Positions 50,400 through 58,874 of a stretch of DNA of 64,000 nt are shown here, in pieces; position 1 is the first letter of the stretch; the number at the start of each line of letters is the position of its first letter. The notes under the pieces were generated by a model. That model saw nothing but the letters and a program-made list of their open reading frames with translations, was not told where the DNA came from and did no database searches. The stretch is from Arthrobacter sp. Y81 (GTDB lineage: Bacteria > Actinomycetota > Actinomycetes > Actinomycetales > Micrococcaceae). The translations under genes and the position numbers were made by a program. The stretch covers positions 1 through 64,000 of the forward strand of contig NZ_PJIL01000021.1 in the NCBI RefSeq assembly GCF_002929335.1, given 5' to 3'.

Positions 50400-51191
50400 C
50401 TATCGCTTCGTCCGCGCGGAGCGGCTTTCGAACTTCCGGGCCAAAAGGCTCAGCGGGATGGTGATCACCAGGTAGAAGGCGCCCGCCACGAGGAGCGGGG
50501 TGAGCCCTGCGCCCAGGCTGGAGATGCCGTCGCGGCCGAACTTGGTGAGCTCGTACTGCGAGGCGGTCAGGCCCAGCACGTAGATCAGCGAGGAGTCCTT
50601 GGTCAGGAGGATGACCTCGTTGGTCAGCGGCGGCAGCACGATCCGGAAAGCCTGCGGGATCACGATGGACACCATGGCCCGCCACTGGGGCATGCCCAGC
50701 GACCGGGCAGCTTCCAGCTGCCCCTTGGGCACGGCCTGCAGGCCGGCGCGGAGCGTTTCCGCGATGTAGGCCGCAGCCACCATGCCCAGCGAGATCATCA
50801 CCACAATGGTCACGTTCCACTGCACGCCGAACGCGAGCGGAACACCATAGCCGAAGGCGATGAACACGAGCAGCGCGGGGATGCCGCGGAAGAACTCGAT
50901 GTAGCCGGTGGCGATCCAGCGGTAGAGGGGGAAGCTGGAGAGCTTCATGAGGGCCAGCAGCAGACCGCCGGACAGGCCCACGATAAAGCCCAGGGCTGTG
51001 TAGATCAGGGTGTTCTTGAGGCCGATCAGGAAAATGTCCGGGAACATCGGGCCGATTTTGGCGAAGTTGAAGACGCTGTTGCCGATGGTCTTCCAGTCTG
51101 TGGCCAGAATCAGCGCGGCCACAGCCACAACGAAGATTCCGGCCTGGACGTACAGGCTGACTTTGGCTCGTTGACGTGCGGTCATTGCCAT
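50400..51191 (-). CDS. Polar amino-acid ABC transporter permease
   Basis: 263 aa, HisM/GlnP type, with the EAA motif AAYIAETLRAGLQAVPKGQL and FRGIPALLVFIAFGYG. It probably forms a homodimer since only one permease is encoded. It lies between the binding protein and the ATPase genes in one operon. Confidence 0.92.
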   Translation of the reverse strand: MAMTARQRAKVSLYVQAGIFVVAVAALILATDWKTIGNSVFNFAKIGPMFPDIFLIGLKNTLIYTALGFIVGLSGGLLLALMKLSSFPLYRWIATGYIEFFRGIPALLVFIAFGYGVPLAFGVQWNVTIVVMISLGMVAAAYIAETLRAGLQAVPKGQLEAARSLGMPQWRAMVSIVIPQAFRIVLPPLTNEVILLTKDSSLIYVLGLTASQYELTKFGRDGISSLGAGLTPLLVAGAFYLVITIPLSLLARKFESRSARTKR

Positions 51192-51337
51192 GGGGTTCTC
51201 ACATTCGTTTGCGCAGTTGAGGCCCCGTACGGGCTGTTTGTACAGCGGACTGTCATACAGCGGTACAGGGCCCCAACTTGGTAGGTCACAGGGCTGCCCG
51301 GGTTTCTCTGGCTAGAGTGCCCGGGCCGGAGTGTGTG

Positions 51338-52141
51338 CTACTTGGCGGCTTCGCCGAACCAGGTGGTCTCGTACTTCTTCAAGGAGCCGTCGTCGGTCAG
51401 GCGCTTGAGGGTGGAGTTGACCTGGTCGGCCATGGCGGTGTTGCCCTTTTTGACGGAGATGCCCAGCTTCTCGCCCGTGGCGTAGTTTTCCACGCGCTTG
51501 TACTTGGCGTCGTCCTTGATGGCGTAGCCGAGGACCGACTGGTTGCCCAGGGCGGCGTCAATGGTGCCGGCCTTGAGGGCCTGGACCAGGAGTCCCGTGT
51601 CCTCGAACTGCTGGGCGTCGAGGCCCTTGTCCTTGGCGTACTGGGCGCCGGTGGTGGCCTGCTGCACACCCACCTTCTTGCCCTTGGCGCCGTCGATGTT
51701 CGTGATGCCTGAAGCCTCAGTGGCCACCAGGGTCAGGTCGTCGTTCAGGTACGGCTCGGAGAAGTCCATGACGGCCTTGCGGGTGTCCGTGATGGAGATG
51801 GAGGAGATGGAGACGTCGCAGCCGGTGAGCGCCGTGCCGGTCTCGATGGCCTCGAAGGAGCTGTCCACAACGCTGAGTTCGGCCTTCAGGTCCTTGGCAA
51901 CCTCGGCGGCGATGTCCATGTCGAAGCCGACGATCTTGCCGTCCTTCTGGAATTCGAACGGCTCGTAGGGGACGTCGGAGCAAACGGTCAGCTTGCCGGA
52001 GTTGATGAGCTGGACGCCGCCCGCGGACGACGCTGCAGGGGTGGAGCTACCGCCGCAGGCCGTGAGGGAAAGGGCGCCGACGGCGAGGATTGCGGCTGCC
52101 TTGGCGGCCAGCTTTGCCGTGGCGGAGGACATGGGCTGCAT
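51338..52141 (-). CDS. Polar amino-acid ABC transporter binding lipoprotein
   Basis: 267 aa, family 3. Lipobox LTACGGSS near residue 30. Motifs LTVCSDVPYEPFEFQKDGKI and VGFDMDIAAEVAKDL, then VVDSSFEAIETGTALTGCDV. AAAGGTAAG lies upstream of the ATG at 52141. It captures a polar amino acid for the permease and ATPase genes downstream in the operon. Confidence 0.92.
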   Translation of the reverse strand: MQPMSSATAKLAAKAAAILAVGALSLTACGGSSTPAASSAGGVQLINSGKLTVCSDVPYEPFEFQKDGKIVGFDMDIAAEVAKDLKAELSVVDSSFEAIETGTALTGCDVSISSISITDTRKAVMDFSEPYLNDDLTLVATEASGITNIDGAKGKKVGVQQATTGAQYAKDKGLDAQQFEDTGLLVQALKAGTIDAALGNQSVLGYAIKDDAKYKRVENYATGEKLGISVKKGNTAMADQVNSTLKRLTDDGSLKKYETTWFGEAAK

Positions 52142-52308
52142 AGTTTCTTACCTTTTGTTGCAGGGGTATGCGTGACTAAAACGGCTTATAGTGTACAGCC
52201 GAATAAGAGATGTGCATCACAGAAAACTTAGTTTCACTATTGGATAACCAAACTACCCTGATTTCAAGCTTAGGCGAGGCACTGGTGTCTGCGTCTCCGG
52301 ACACTCCG

Positions 52309-52374
52309 CCCAACTGGCTCGCAGTTAACGCTCTGAAAACGCGGTTTCGCGACGTTAACTGCCAGTCAGTTGGG
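52309..52374. repeat. Palindromic repeat family B, copy 2
   Basis: A 66-bp palindrome from CCCAACTGGCTCGCAGTTAA to TTAACTGCCAGTCAGTTGGG, with loop GCTCTGAAAACGCGGTTTCG. It matches copy 1 at 14586-14652 in its ends and core. It lies 15 bp after the end of menF and behind the amino-acid transporter promoter region. Confidence 0.75.
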
Positions 52375-52388
52375 TAGTCCCGGCGACT

Positions 52389-53774
52389 CTAGCTATTGAT
52401 GCCCAGCGACTCGAGCATCGGCCGGAACTTGGCCCAGGTCTCCGCGAGCTCCGCCTCGGGGTGGGAGCCCTCCACGATGCCGCAGCCTGCATAGAGCCGC
52501 ACCGAGTCCGGCGCCTCGACGACGGCGCCGCGCAGCGCGATGCCCCATTCGCCGTTCCCGGCCGCGTCCAGCCAGCCCACCGGACCTGCGTACGGCCCGC
52601 GGTCCATGTGCTCCAGCTTGCGGATCAGTGCCCCGGCCACGGTGGTGGGAGTTCCGCAGACCGCGGCCGTGGGATGCAGCGCGTTGATCAGCGCCAGGCA
52701 CGTGGGCACATGGCCCTCCACCTCGGTCAGTTCAGCCTTCACGTCCGACGCCAGGTGCCACACGTTGGGCAGCTCCAGGATGAACGGTTCACTGTGCGCG
52801 TTCATGGCCTCGGAAAACGGCGCCAGCTGAGTAGTGAGCGACTGGATGGCAATCTCGTGCTCGTGCCGCTGCTTCTCGGACCCGGCCAGCACACGCTCGG
52901 CGAATTCCAGCGGCGGGCCGTCCATCCCCTCGGCGTCGCGGCGGTCGAGGGTGCCGGCAAGGACCCGCGCCTGGGCCGTGCGGCCCTCCACCTGGATCAG
53001 CATTTCCGGGGTCGACCCCACCAGCCCGTCCACGCCGTAGGTCCAGCATTCGCGGTACCGGACGGCCAGCTGGCGGAGGATTTCCGCGGCATTCACGCCT
53101 TCCGGAATCGTGGCCACGATGTCCCGGGCCAGCACCAGCTTTTCGAGCTTGCCGGTCCGGATTTCGGCGACGCCGGCGGCCACTGCCGCCATCCAGTCAT
53201 GCTCGCTGAGGGAGCCGGTTTCGAGTTTAGGCACGACGTCGGCAGCCGGTTCCGCGGCAACGCCGCCGCCGGGACGGTCGCCAGGGGGACGGCCGACGTC
53301 GGCAGTTGAGGCCTCGGATCCGTCGCCCCAAGCATCCAGCGGATCAGCGTCCAGCCAGCGCTGCAGGGCGGCGAGGGCGCCCGCTTCGGTGAGTTCGCCG
53401 TCGTCGAACGTTAACTGGGTGAGCCAGGCGCGGCCGTCCCTGACCCCCACAACGATCTCGGGAACAATCAGCCGGGAGCGGTGCGTGGACACCTTGGAGA
53501 AGGCGAAGGAGCCGAAGGCCACCGGGCCGGTGCCGGGGCACTCCACGGAGTCGGTGATGTCCGCTTCGAGGACCAGGTGCCGCCACCAGATGTCGGCCTC
53601 GAGGAAACGCTCGGGACCGGTGGCGGTGAAGCGGGCGATCTCGCCGAAGCCCACCAGTCCGGCTTCGCGGCGGGTCCAGCAGAGGACATCGTCCCGGACC
53701 AGAAATGACGGCAGCCCCCCGGAGAATGATCTTCCATCCAGGGGGACTGTCAAGGTGCGGAACGTACTCGTCAT
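52389..53774 (-). CDS. menF: Isochorismate synthase
   Basis: 461 aa, chorismate-binding family. Motifs KLEKLVLARDIVAT, GVDGLVGSTPEMLIQVEG, LAGTLDRRDAEGMDGPPLEF and LHPTAAVCGTPTTVA. It converts chorismate to isochorismate, the first step of the menaquinone branch. An Ala/Gly/Asp insert is present around residues 160-185. It is divergent from ubiE with 106 bp between them. An EntC/DhbC role is possible but the menaquinone context favours MenF. Confidence 0.9.
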   Translation of the reverse strand: MTSTFRTLTVPLDGRSFSGGLPSFLVRDDVLCWTRREAGLVGFGEIARFTATGPERFLEADIWWRHLVLEADITDSVECPGTGPVAFGSFAFSKVSTHRSRLIVPEIVVGVRDGRAWLTQLTFDDGELTEAGALAALQRWLDADPLDAWGDGSEASTADVGRPPGDRPGGGVAAEPAADVVPKLETGSLSEHDWMAAVAAGVAEIRTGKLEKLVLARDIVATIPEGVNAAEILRQLAVRYRECWTYGVDGLVGSTPEMLIQVEGRTAQARVLAGTLDRRDAEGMDGPPLEFAERVLAGSEKQRHEHEIAIQSLTTQLAPFSEAMNAHSEPFILELPNVWHLASDVKAELTEVEGHVPTCLALINALHPTAAVCGTPTTVAGALIRKLEHMDRGPYAGPVGWLDAAGNGEWGIALRGAVVEAPDSVRLYAGCGIVEGSHPEAELAETWAKFRPMLESLGINS

Positions 53775-53880
53775 GATGAGATAACAGTACTCCCGAGTGC
53801 CGCTGGCGCCTGATTGGGGCCCGCCGCCGCGCTGCACCGGGCCGTGGTTCGTGGGTCCGCCCAACATTTGAGACAATGTC

Positions 53881-54657
53881 ATGGTGAACCGAGCATCCTT
53901 GGATAAGCGTCCGGACGAAGTAGCCACGATGTTTGACGACGTCGCCCCCAAATACGACGTCGTGAATGACGTCCTGTCCATGGGACAGACGCGCCGCTGG
54001 CGCCGGGTCGTCGTTGAAGCCATGGATATGAAGGCGGGCCAGCGTGTGCTGGACCTCGCCGCCGGAACAGGCACATCCAGCGAGCCCTACGCGGATGCCG
54101 GGATCAACGTCATCGCCTGCGACTTCTCGCTCGGAATGCTCAAGGTGGGCAAACGCCGCCGCCCGGACATCGACTTCATCGCCGGCGACGCCACCCGACT
54201 GCCGTTCGCGGACAACACCTTTGATGCGACCACCATTTCGTTCGGCCTGCGGAACGTCAACGAGCCCAAGAAGGCGCTGGCCGAAATGCTCCGCGTCACC
54301 AAGCCCGGCGGCAAGCTGGTCATCGCCGAGTTCTCCCAGCCCGTGGTCCCGCTGTGGCGCACCATGTACACCGAATACCTCATGCGCGCGCTGCCGGCCA
54401 TCGCCGTGAAGGTCTCGTCCAACCCGGATGCCTACGTTTACCTCGCCGAGTCCATCCGCGCCTGGCCGGACCAGGACCACCTGGCCGGCTGGCTGCAGGA
54501 ATCCGGCTGGGAGAAGGTCACGTACCGCAACCTCAGCGGCGGCATCGTCGCCGTCCACCGCGCGCACAAGCCGCTGTCCGGCAGCGCCGCCGCCATCGCC
54601 CACCACACCGGCCCCGTGGCGAAGCTCCGCCGCAACATCACCCGGCCGGCGAGCTAG
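53881..54657 (+). CDS. menG: Demethylmenaquinone methyltransferase
   Basis: 258 aa, UbiE/COQ5-type. SAM motif I is VLDLAAGTGTSSEPYADAG; the later motifs are DATRLPFADNTFDATTISFG and LRNVNEPKKALAEMLRVTKPGG. It methylates demethylmenaquinone. GACAAT at 53872-53877 is only 4-7 nt before the ATG/GTG pair, so the transcript is probably nearly leaderless. Confidence 0.92.
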   Translation: MVNRASLDKRPDEVATMFDDVAPKYDVVNDVLSMGQTRRWRRVVVEAMDMKAGQRVLDLAAGTGTSSEPYADAGINVIACDFSLGMLKVGKRRRPDIDFIAGDATRLPFADNTFDATTISFGLRNVNEPKKALAEMLRVTKPGGKLVIAEFSQPVVPLWRTMYTEYLMRALPAIAVKVSSNPDAYVYLAESIRAWPDQDHLAGWLQESGWEKVTYRNLSGGIVAVHRAHKPLSGSAAAIAHHTGPVAKLRRNITRPAS

Positions 54658-54668
54658 CCGAACCTGCC

Positions 54669-56003
54669 GTGAACGTACTGATCGTCGGCGCAGGGCCCGC
54701 AGGGTCCACTGCCGCCTACTACCTCGCCAAGGCCGGCATCCGCGTCACGGTGCTGGAAAAAACCAGGTTCCCGCGTGAAAAGGTCTGCGGCGACGGGCTC
54801 ACTCCGCGCGCCGTCCGCGAGATCCAGAAGCTCGGCCTGCCCCACCCCGAGGAAGGCGGCTGGCGCCGCAACAAGGGCCTCCGCCTGATCGCCGGCGGCC
54901 GCACCATCGAACTGCCCTGGCCGGAAGTTTCCGATTTCCCCACGTACGGCCTGATCCGCACCCGGCTGGGTTTCGACGAAGACCTGGCCCGGCACGCCGA
55001 ATCCGCCGGCGCCCGCGTCCTGGAAGGGCACAGCGTCACCGAAGCCCTGCGATCACCCGATGGTCGCGTCATCGGCGTCCGCGCCGCGCTGCTTGACGAG
55101 TCCGGACGCAAGACGGGGGAGACGCGCGACTTCCTTGCCGACGTCGTCCTCGCAGCGGACGGCAACTCGTCCCGAACCGCCGTGTCCCTCGGCATCCAGA
55201 AGCGCGATGACCGCCCGCTCGGCGTGGCCGTGCGCACCTACTTCACGAGCCCCCGGCACGACGACGACTGGATGGAAGGCTGGCTGGAGCTCCCCGGCCG
55301 CGACGGCCAGCTGCTCCCCGGCTACGGCTGGGTGTTCGGCGTGGGCGACGGCACCTCCAACGTGGGCCTGGGCATCCTGAACTCCTCCAAGGAATTCGGC
55401 CGGCTGGACTACAAGCAGGTCCTGCGCGAGTGGACCGCCGGCATGCCCGCCGAATGGGGCTTCACGCCCGAAAACCAGGTGGGCGAGATCCGCGGCGCCG
55501 CCCTGCCCATGGGCTTCAACCGCACGCCGCACTACTACCCGGGCCTGCTGCTCCTGGGCGACGCCGGCGGGATGGTGTCCCCGTTCAACGGCGAGGGCAT
55601 CTCCTACGCCATGGAGTCCGCCCGCTTTGCGGCCGAATACGTCATCGACGCCAACACCTGGCAGAGCCGCTACGCCAAATGGACGCACGACGACGCCGAC
55701 CTCCACTTCAAGGGGTACGCGGACTATGTGCGCGGCCAGTGGGGGAGCCACTTCACCCTGGGCCGTGCCTTCGCCTCGGTGATCGGCAAGCCGTCCGTGA
55801 TGAAGCTCGCGCTCCGGACCGGCATGCCGCTGCCGGCACTTATGAAGTTCGTAGTCCGGCTGATGGCCAACGTCACGGATGAATCAGCCAAGGGATTCGA
55901 GGACAGGGTGATCAGACTCCTGGAGGCGCTGGTGCCTGCCACGTCCAACACCTCCCTCTCCCCGTCCAGCTACACATCCGCGGTTTCCGCAACAAAAAGT
56001 TAG
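54669..56003 (+). CDS. Geranylgeranyl-reductase-family FAD enzyme (MenJ-like)
   Basis: 444 aa from GTG 54669, 11 bp after menG. FAD motif VGAGPAGSTAAYYLAKAGI, then EKTRFPREKVCGDGLTPRAV and LLLGDAGGMVSPFNGEGISY, typical of the family. It reduces an isoprenoid double bond; in actinobacteria this saturates one unit of the menaquinone tail, as in MK-9(H2). Context between menG and a polyprenyl synthase supports MenJ. Confidence 0.88.
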   Translation: MNVLIVGAGPAGSTAAYYLAKAGIRVTVLEKTRFPREKVCGDGLTPRAVREIQKLGLPHPEEGGWRRNKGLRLIAGGRTIELPWPEVSDFPTYGLIRTRLGFDEDLARHAESAGARVLEGHSVTEALRSPDGRVIGVRAALLDESGRKTGETRDFLADVVLAADGNSSRTAVSLGIQKRDDRPLGVAVRTYFTSPRHDDDWMEGWLELPGRDGQLLPGYGWVFGVGDGTSNVGLGILNSSKEFGRLDYKQVLREWTAGMPAEWGFTPENQVGEIRGAALPMGFNRTPHYYPGLLLLGDAGGMVSPFNGEGISYAMESARFAAEYVIDANTWQSRYAKWTHDDADLHFKGYADYVRGQWGSHFTLGRAFASVIGKPSVMKLALRTGMPLPALMKFVVRLMANVTDESAKGFEDRVIRLLEALVPATSNTSLSPSSYTSAVSATKS

Positions 56004-56012
56004 GGTTAACCC

Positions 56013-57116
56013 GTGACGAACTCTGCCAAGCACAGCTGGACCCATGCCGGACACGGCCTGCCGGACGCCAGGGAGCCCGAGCCCAACACCACCGCGATCG
56101 CCACAGGACTCCAGCTGCCGGCCGGTTTCGCCGCCATCGCGGAGGACCCGGAGCTGGGCCCCGCCATCACCACCAACCTGGCCCGCGTGGAAAAGAAGCT
56201 CCGCGAGGCCATTGCCAACTCCGATCCGCTGGCCGATGCGACGTCGCGTCACCTGGTGGAAGCCGGTGGCAAGCGCATCCGCCCGCTGCTTGCCCTGCTC
56301 TGCGCCCACCTCGGTGACGCCTCGCGGCCGGCGGTGGTGCAGGCCGCCGTGGTGGTTGAGCTCACCCACCTGGCCACGCTGTACCACGACGACGTGATGG
56401 ACTCGGCCCCGTTCCGCCGCGGCGCCCCCACGGCCCACGAGGTCTGGGGCAACTCCGTGGCGGTCCTCACCGGCGATCTGATTTTCGCCCGGGCATCCAT
56501 CCTTGTGTCCGAACTCGGCTCGCGCGCGCTGGGAATCCAGGCCCGCACCTTCGAACGGCTGTGCCTTGGCCAGCTGCACGAGACCGTGGGACCCCGTCCC
56601 GACGAGGACCCGGTGGAGCACTACCTTTCCGTCATCGCGGACAAGACCGGATCCCTGGTGGCTGCCTCCGGCCAGCTCGGTGCCATCTTTGCCGGTGCCG
56701 ACGAAGCCTACGAGCCGCTGCTGGTGGAGTACGGCGAGAAGATCGGTGTGGCCTTCCAGCTGGCCGACGACGTCATCGATGTCACCGGCATCAAGGTCAA
56801 GTCCGGCAAATCCCCCGGCACGGACCTGCGCGAAGGCGTCCCCACCCTGCCCGTGCTGCTGCTCCGCAACGCCGCCGCCGAAGGTGACGCGTCCGCCGTC
56901 GAACTCCTGAAACTGATCGACGGCGACCTCACCTCGGACGAGGCACTCGCCGCCGCCGTGGCCGGCCTGCGCGACCACCGGGTCACCGCGGAGTCGTGGG
57001 TGGTGGCCCGTGCTTGGGCCGATGAGGCCATCGCCGCGCTGGAGCCGCTGCCAGAAGGCGTGGTCAAGTCCTCACTCATCAGCTTCGCGCTGGCAGTGGT
57101 GGACCGCGCCAGCTAG
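56013..57116 (+). CDS. Polyprenyl diphosphate synthase
   Basis: 367 aa. The two Asp-rich motifs are DDVMD in THLATLYHDDVMDSAPFRRG and DDVID in FQLADDVIDVTGIKVKSG. It supplies the isoprenoid tail for menaquinone. GTG at 56013. It closes the three-gene menG-GGR-prenyl synthase operon, and a strong terminator follows at 57149-57206. The chain length cannot be read with certainty. Confidence 0.9.
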   Translation: MTNSAKHSWTHAGHGLPDAREPEPNTTAIATGLQLPAGFAAIAEDPELGPAITTNLARVEKKLREAIANSDPLADATSRHLVEAGGKRIRPLLALLCAHLGDASRPAVVQAAVVVELTHLATLYHDDVMDSAPFRRGAPTAHEVWGNSVAVLTGDLIFARASILVSELGSRALGIQARTFERLCLGQLHETVGPRPDEDPVEHYLSVIADKTGSLVAASGQLGAIFAGADEAYEPLLVEYGEKIGVAFQLADDVIDVTGIKVKSGKSPGTDLREGVPTLPVLLLRNAAAEGDASAVELLKLIDGDLTSDEALAAAVAGLRDHRVTAESWVVARAWADEAIAALEPLPEGVVKSSLISFALAVVDRAS

Positions 57117-57148
57117 TTCGCTGACTGCAGGCGCGTTCTTAAACACGG

Positions 57149-57206
57149 AATGGCCCCGGTCCTTTGCAGCAATACGAGTCACTCGCTGCATCGAACCGGG
57201 GCCATT
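57149..57206 (+). terminator. Terminator of the menaquinone operon
   Basis: AATGGCCCCGGT (57149-57160) pairs with ACCGGGGCCATT (57195-57206), a 12-bp stem, followed by TCTCC. The loop holds a smaller GCAGC/GCTGC hairpin. Placed 33 bp after the prenyl synthase stop. Confidence 0.7.
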
Positions 57207-57340
57207 TCTCCGTTCGCATCAGATCCACCGGAGGCATTTAGTGGATCCGTGAATGAGTCTATGACAGCTTTGTCACGAACGCGAATCGGATGTTAAACGG
57301 CGTGTCACACTTCCTGGGCCGGCCTTTGTTTTCGGGGCGC

Positions 57341-57426
57341 GTCCGTCGTGGGGCACATTGAGCACGGGGATGGGCATTCCAGGCTCAGGAGACGGCGTGT
57401 CCGTGTCGAAGTGCCCCAGGACGGAC
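57341..57426. repeat. Palindrome upstream of the second DUF559 gene (type D)
   Basis: Outer arms GTCCGTCGTGGGGCAC (57341-57356) and GTGCCCCAGGACGGAC (57411-57426) match at 15 of 16 positions; the pairing continues inward with ATTGAGCACGG and CCGTGTCGAA. A 27-bp segment at 57391-57417 is repeated exactly at 58384-58410. Confidence 0.8.
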
Positions 57427-57429
57427 GGG

Positions 57430-57438
57430 TTGTCCACA
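57430..57438 (+). promoter_or_regulatory. DnaA-box-like 9-mer before the second DUF559 gene
   Basis: TTGTCCACA, a perfect match to the actinobacterial DnaA box, ends 51 nt before the ATG at 57490. It directly follows the palindrome. The first DUF559 gene has the same layout. Confidence 0.55.
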
Positions 57439-57489
57439 TGACGCAGCCCGGATCTGCCCATCCCGCCGGCCAAGGGGCAGCTTGGGAGC

Positions 57490-58329
57490 ATGGACATCGA
57501 GACCTTCCTTCGCACTCGGTCCGGCGTAACAAAGGCGTCGGCACTCCGCGCCGCGGGATTTACGCACACTGCCCGCGACAAAGCACTGGCAGCGGGGCGC
57601 ATTGTGCGAATCCGGCGAGGCATCTACAGCCTGCCCGCGGAGGCAGGAGCACTTGGGATGGCGCTAAGGCACAATGCCCTGCTGACGTGTCTGTCGGCCG
57701 CGCCCACTTACGGGCTGTGGACCGTGCTTGATGCGGGGACCGTGCACCTGAGCCCGGGGCACAAACCAACGCCGCCAGGAACGCTGGCACACGGTCGATG
57801 CCTCCATCCGCCTCATCCGTGGCTGCCCGTCGCAGGCCTGGCCGACGTGCTCATTCACGCCCTGCGCTGCCTGCCGGAGGTGGAATCGCTGGTCATGGTC
57901 CAGTGCGCAGCCCAGCGCGGAGACATCACTGTGGAGTTCCTGCGCCGCAAGCTGCCCGGTAACCGCAATGCCCGGGCCCGGGCCATTCTTGACAACGTGA
58001 TCCCTCGGGCGGATTCGATCCTCGAGGTGCTGGCCAACTACCACTTCCGGAGGGCTGGCCTGCATGTCCGGCGGCATGTGGAGCTGCCGGGCGTGGGCGA
58101 GGTGGACTTCCTCATTGAGGAATGCCTGGTGGTGGAAACCGATGGCGGCTCGCATCTGGAGCCCCGCCAGGTGAAAAAGGACCGGAAGCGCAACAATGCC
58201 ACCGTCATCGGCGGACGCCTGGGGCTCCGGTTCGGCTATGACGACGTCGTCAATTACCCCCAGCGGATGGTGGCCGAGGTGATGGCGGTACTGGAGCTCT
58301 GCCGGCGGGGAGGGTTCAGCGCGAGGTGA
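57490..58329 (+). CDS. AbiEi-like winged helix plus DUF559 nuclease-like protein 2
   Basis: 279 aa. N terminus MDIETFLRTRSGVTKASALR then AAGFTHTARDKALAAGRIVR, an AbiEi-like wHTH. C-terminal DUF559/Vsr domain: RADSILEVLANYHFRRAGLH, GVGEVDFLIEECLVVETDGG, then RFGYDDVVNYPQRM; the conserved acidic residues E, D and E-x-DG are present. It is flanked by type-D palindromes. There is no toxin gene adjacent. It has the same domain order as the first DUF559 protein but low sequence identity. Confidence 0.82.
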   Translation: MDIETFLRTRSGVTKASALRAAGFTHTARDKALAAGRIVRIRRGIYSLPAEAGALGMALRHNALLTCLSAAPTYGLWTVLDAGTVHLSPGHKPTPPGTLAHGRCLHPPHPWLPVAGLADVLIHALRCLPEVESLVMVQCAAQRGDITVEFLRRKLPGNRNARARAILDNVIPRADSILEVLANYHFRRAGLHVRRHVELPGVGEVDFLIEECLVVETDGGSHLEPRQVKKDRKRNNATVIGGRLGLRFGYDDVVNYPQRMVAEVMAVLELCRRGGFSAR

Positions 58330-58342
58330 CTGCCGCCGTCGT

Positions 58343-58411
58343 CGGGCACTTTGCGCGACGAAACCGCGGAACCGGGCTTACCCGACGGCGTGTCCGTGTC
58401 GAAGTGCCCCG
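58343..58411. repeat. Palindrome downstream of the second DUF559 gene (type D)
   Basis: GGGCACTTTGCGCGACG (58344-58360) faces CGTGTCGAAGTGCCCC (58395-58410); the 27-bp stretch ending there is identical to one in the upstream palindrome. It lies between the convergent DUF559 and SMI1-like genes. Confidence 0.75.
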
Positions 58412-58434
58412 TTTAGGCCGGGGATCCGAAAAAA

Positions 58435-58860
58435 CTAGTCCTCTTCGTCGTTGAAGGCCCACTCGAACATGTCGAACACGAACTCCGAGAACGTGCCCTC
58501 TTCGCTCTTCCACTGGCCGCGGGCGTTGTTGCGGCGGTACACAATGGGGTCCGGGACGCCGAGGTCGCCCACGCGGAAACCCCAGGTGAACTGTTCTTCC
58601 TCGTCCTCGAGGAACATGAGGAAGCCCTCGTCATCAACTTCGAGTTCCTCGGGGTCCCAGAAGTAGTGGTAGGCCTCCATGAGGTCCTCGCAGCCGCCCA
58701 GTGCCTGGTAGAACTCCTTCAGGACCAGCGGGACCTGAAACTGGTGCTCGGCGAGGGCCGCTTTGAGTTCGTCTTCGGCCAGGCCGTCCTCTTCCTGCCA
58801 TTCGTCTTCGAGATACTTCGGAACAAGCGCGCGGAACTTCTCGAGGAACATGTCAGTCAT
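58435..58860 (-). CDS. SMI1/KNR4-like acidic protein, 141 aa
   Basis: Strongly acidic soluble protein: DEWQEEDGLAEDELKAALAE, VPLVLKEFYQALGGCEDLME, then EEQFTWGFRVGDLGVPDP. The layout (an N-terminal helix, LxxFYxxxGG and an acidic beta region) resembles SMI1/KNR4 domains, which often act as immunity or scaffold proteins. No toxin gene is adjacent. The assignment is tentative. Confidence 0.65.
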   Translation of the reverse strand: MTDMFLEKFRALVPKYLEDEWQEEDGLAEDELKAALAEHQFQVPLVLKEFYQALGGCEDLMEAYHYFWDPEELEVDDEGFLMFLEDEEEQFTWGFRVGDLGVPDPIVYRRNNARGQWKSEEGTFSEFVFDMFEWAFNDEED

Positions 58861-58874
58861 GGTTCATATCCTAG

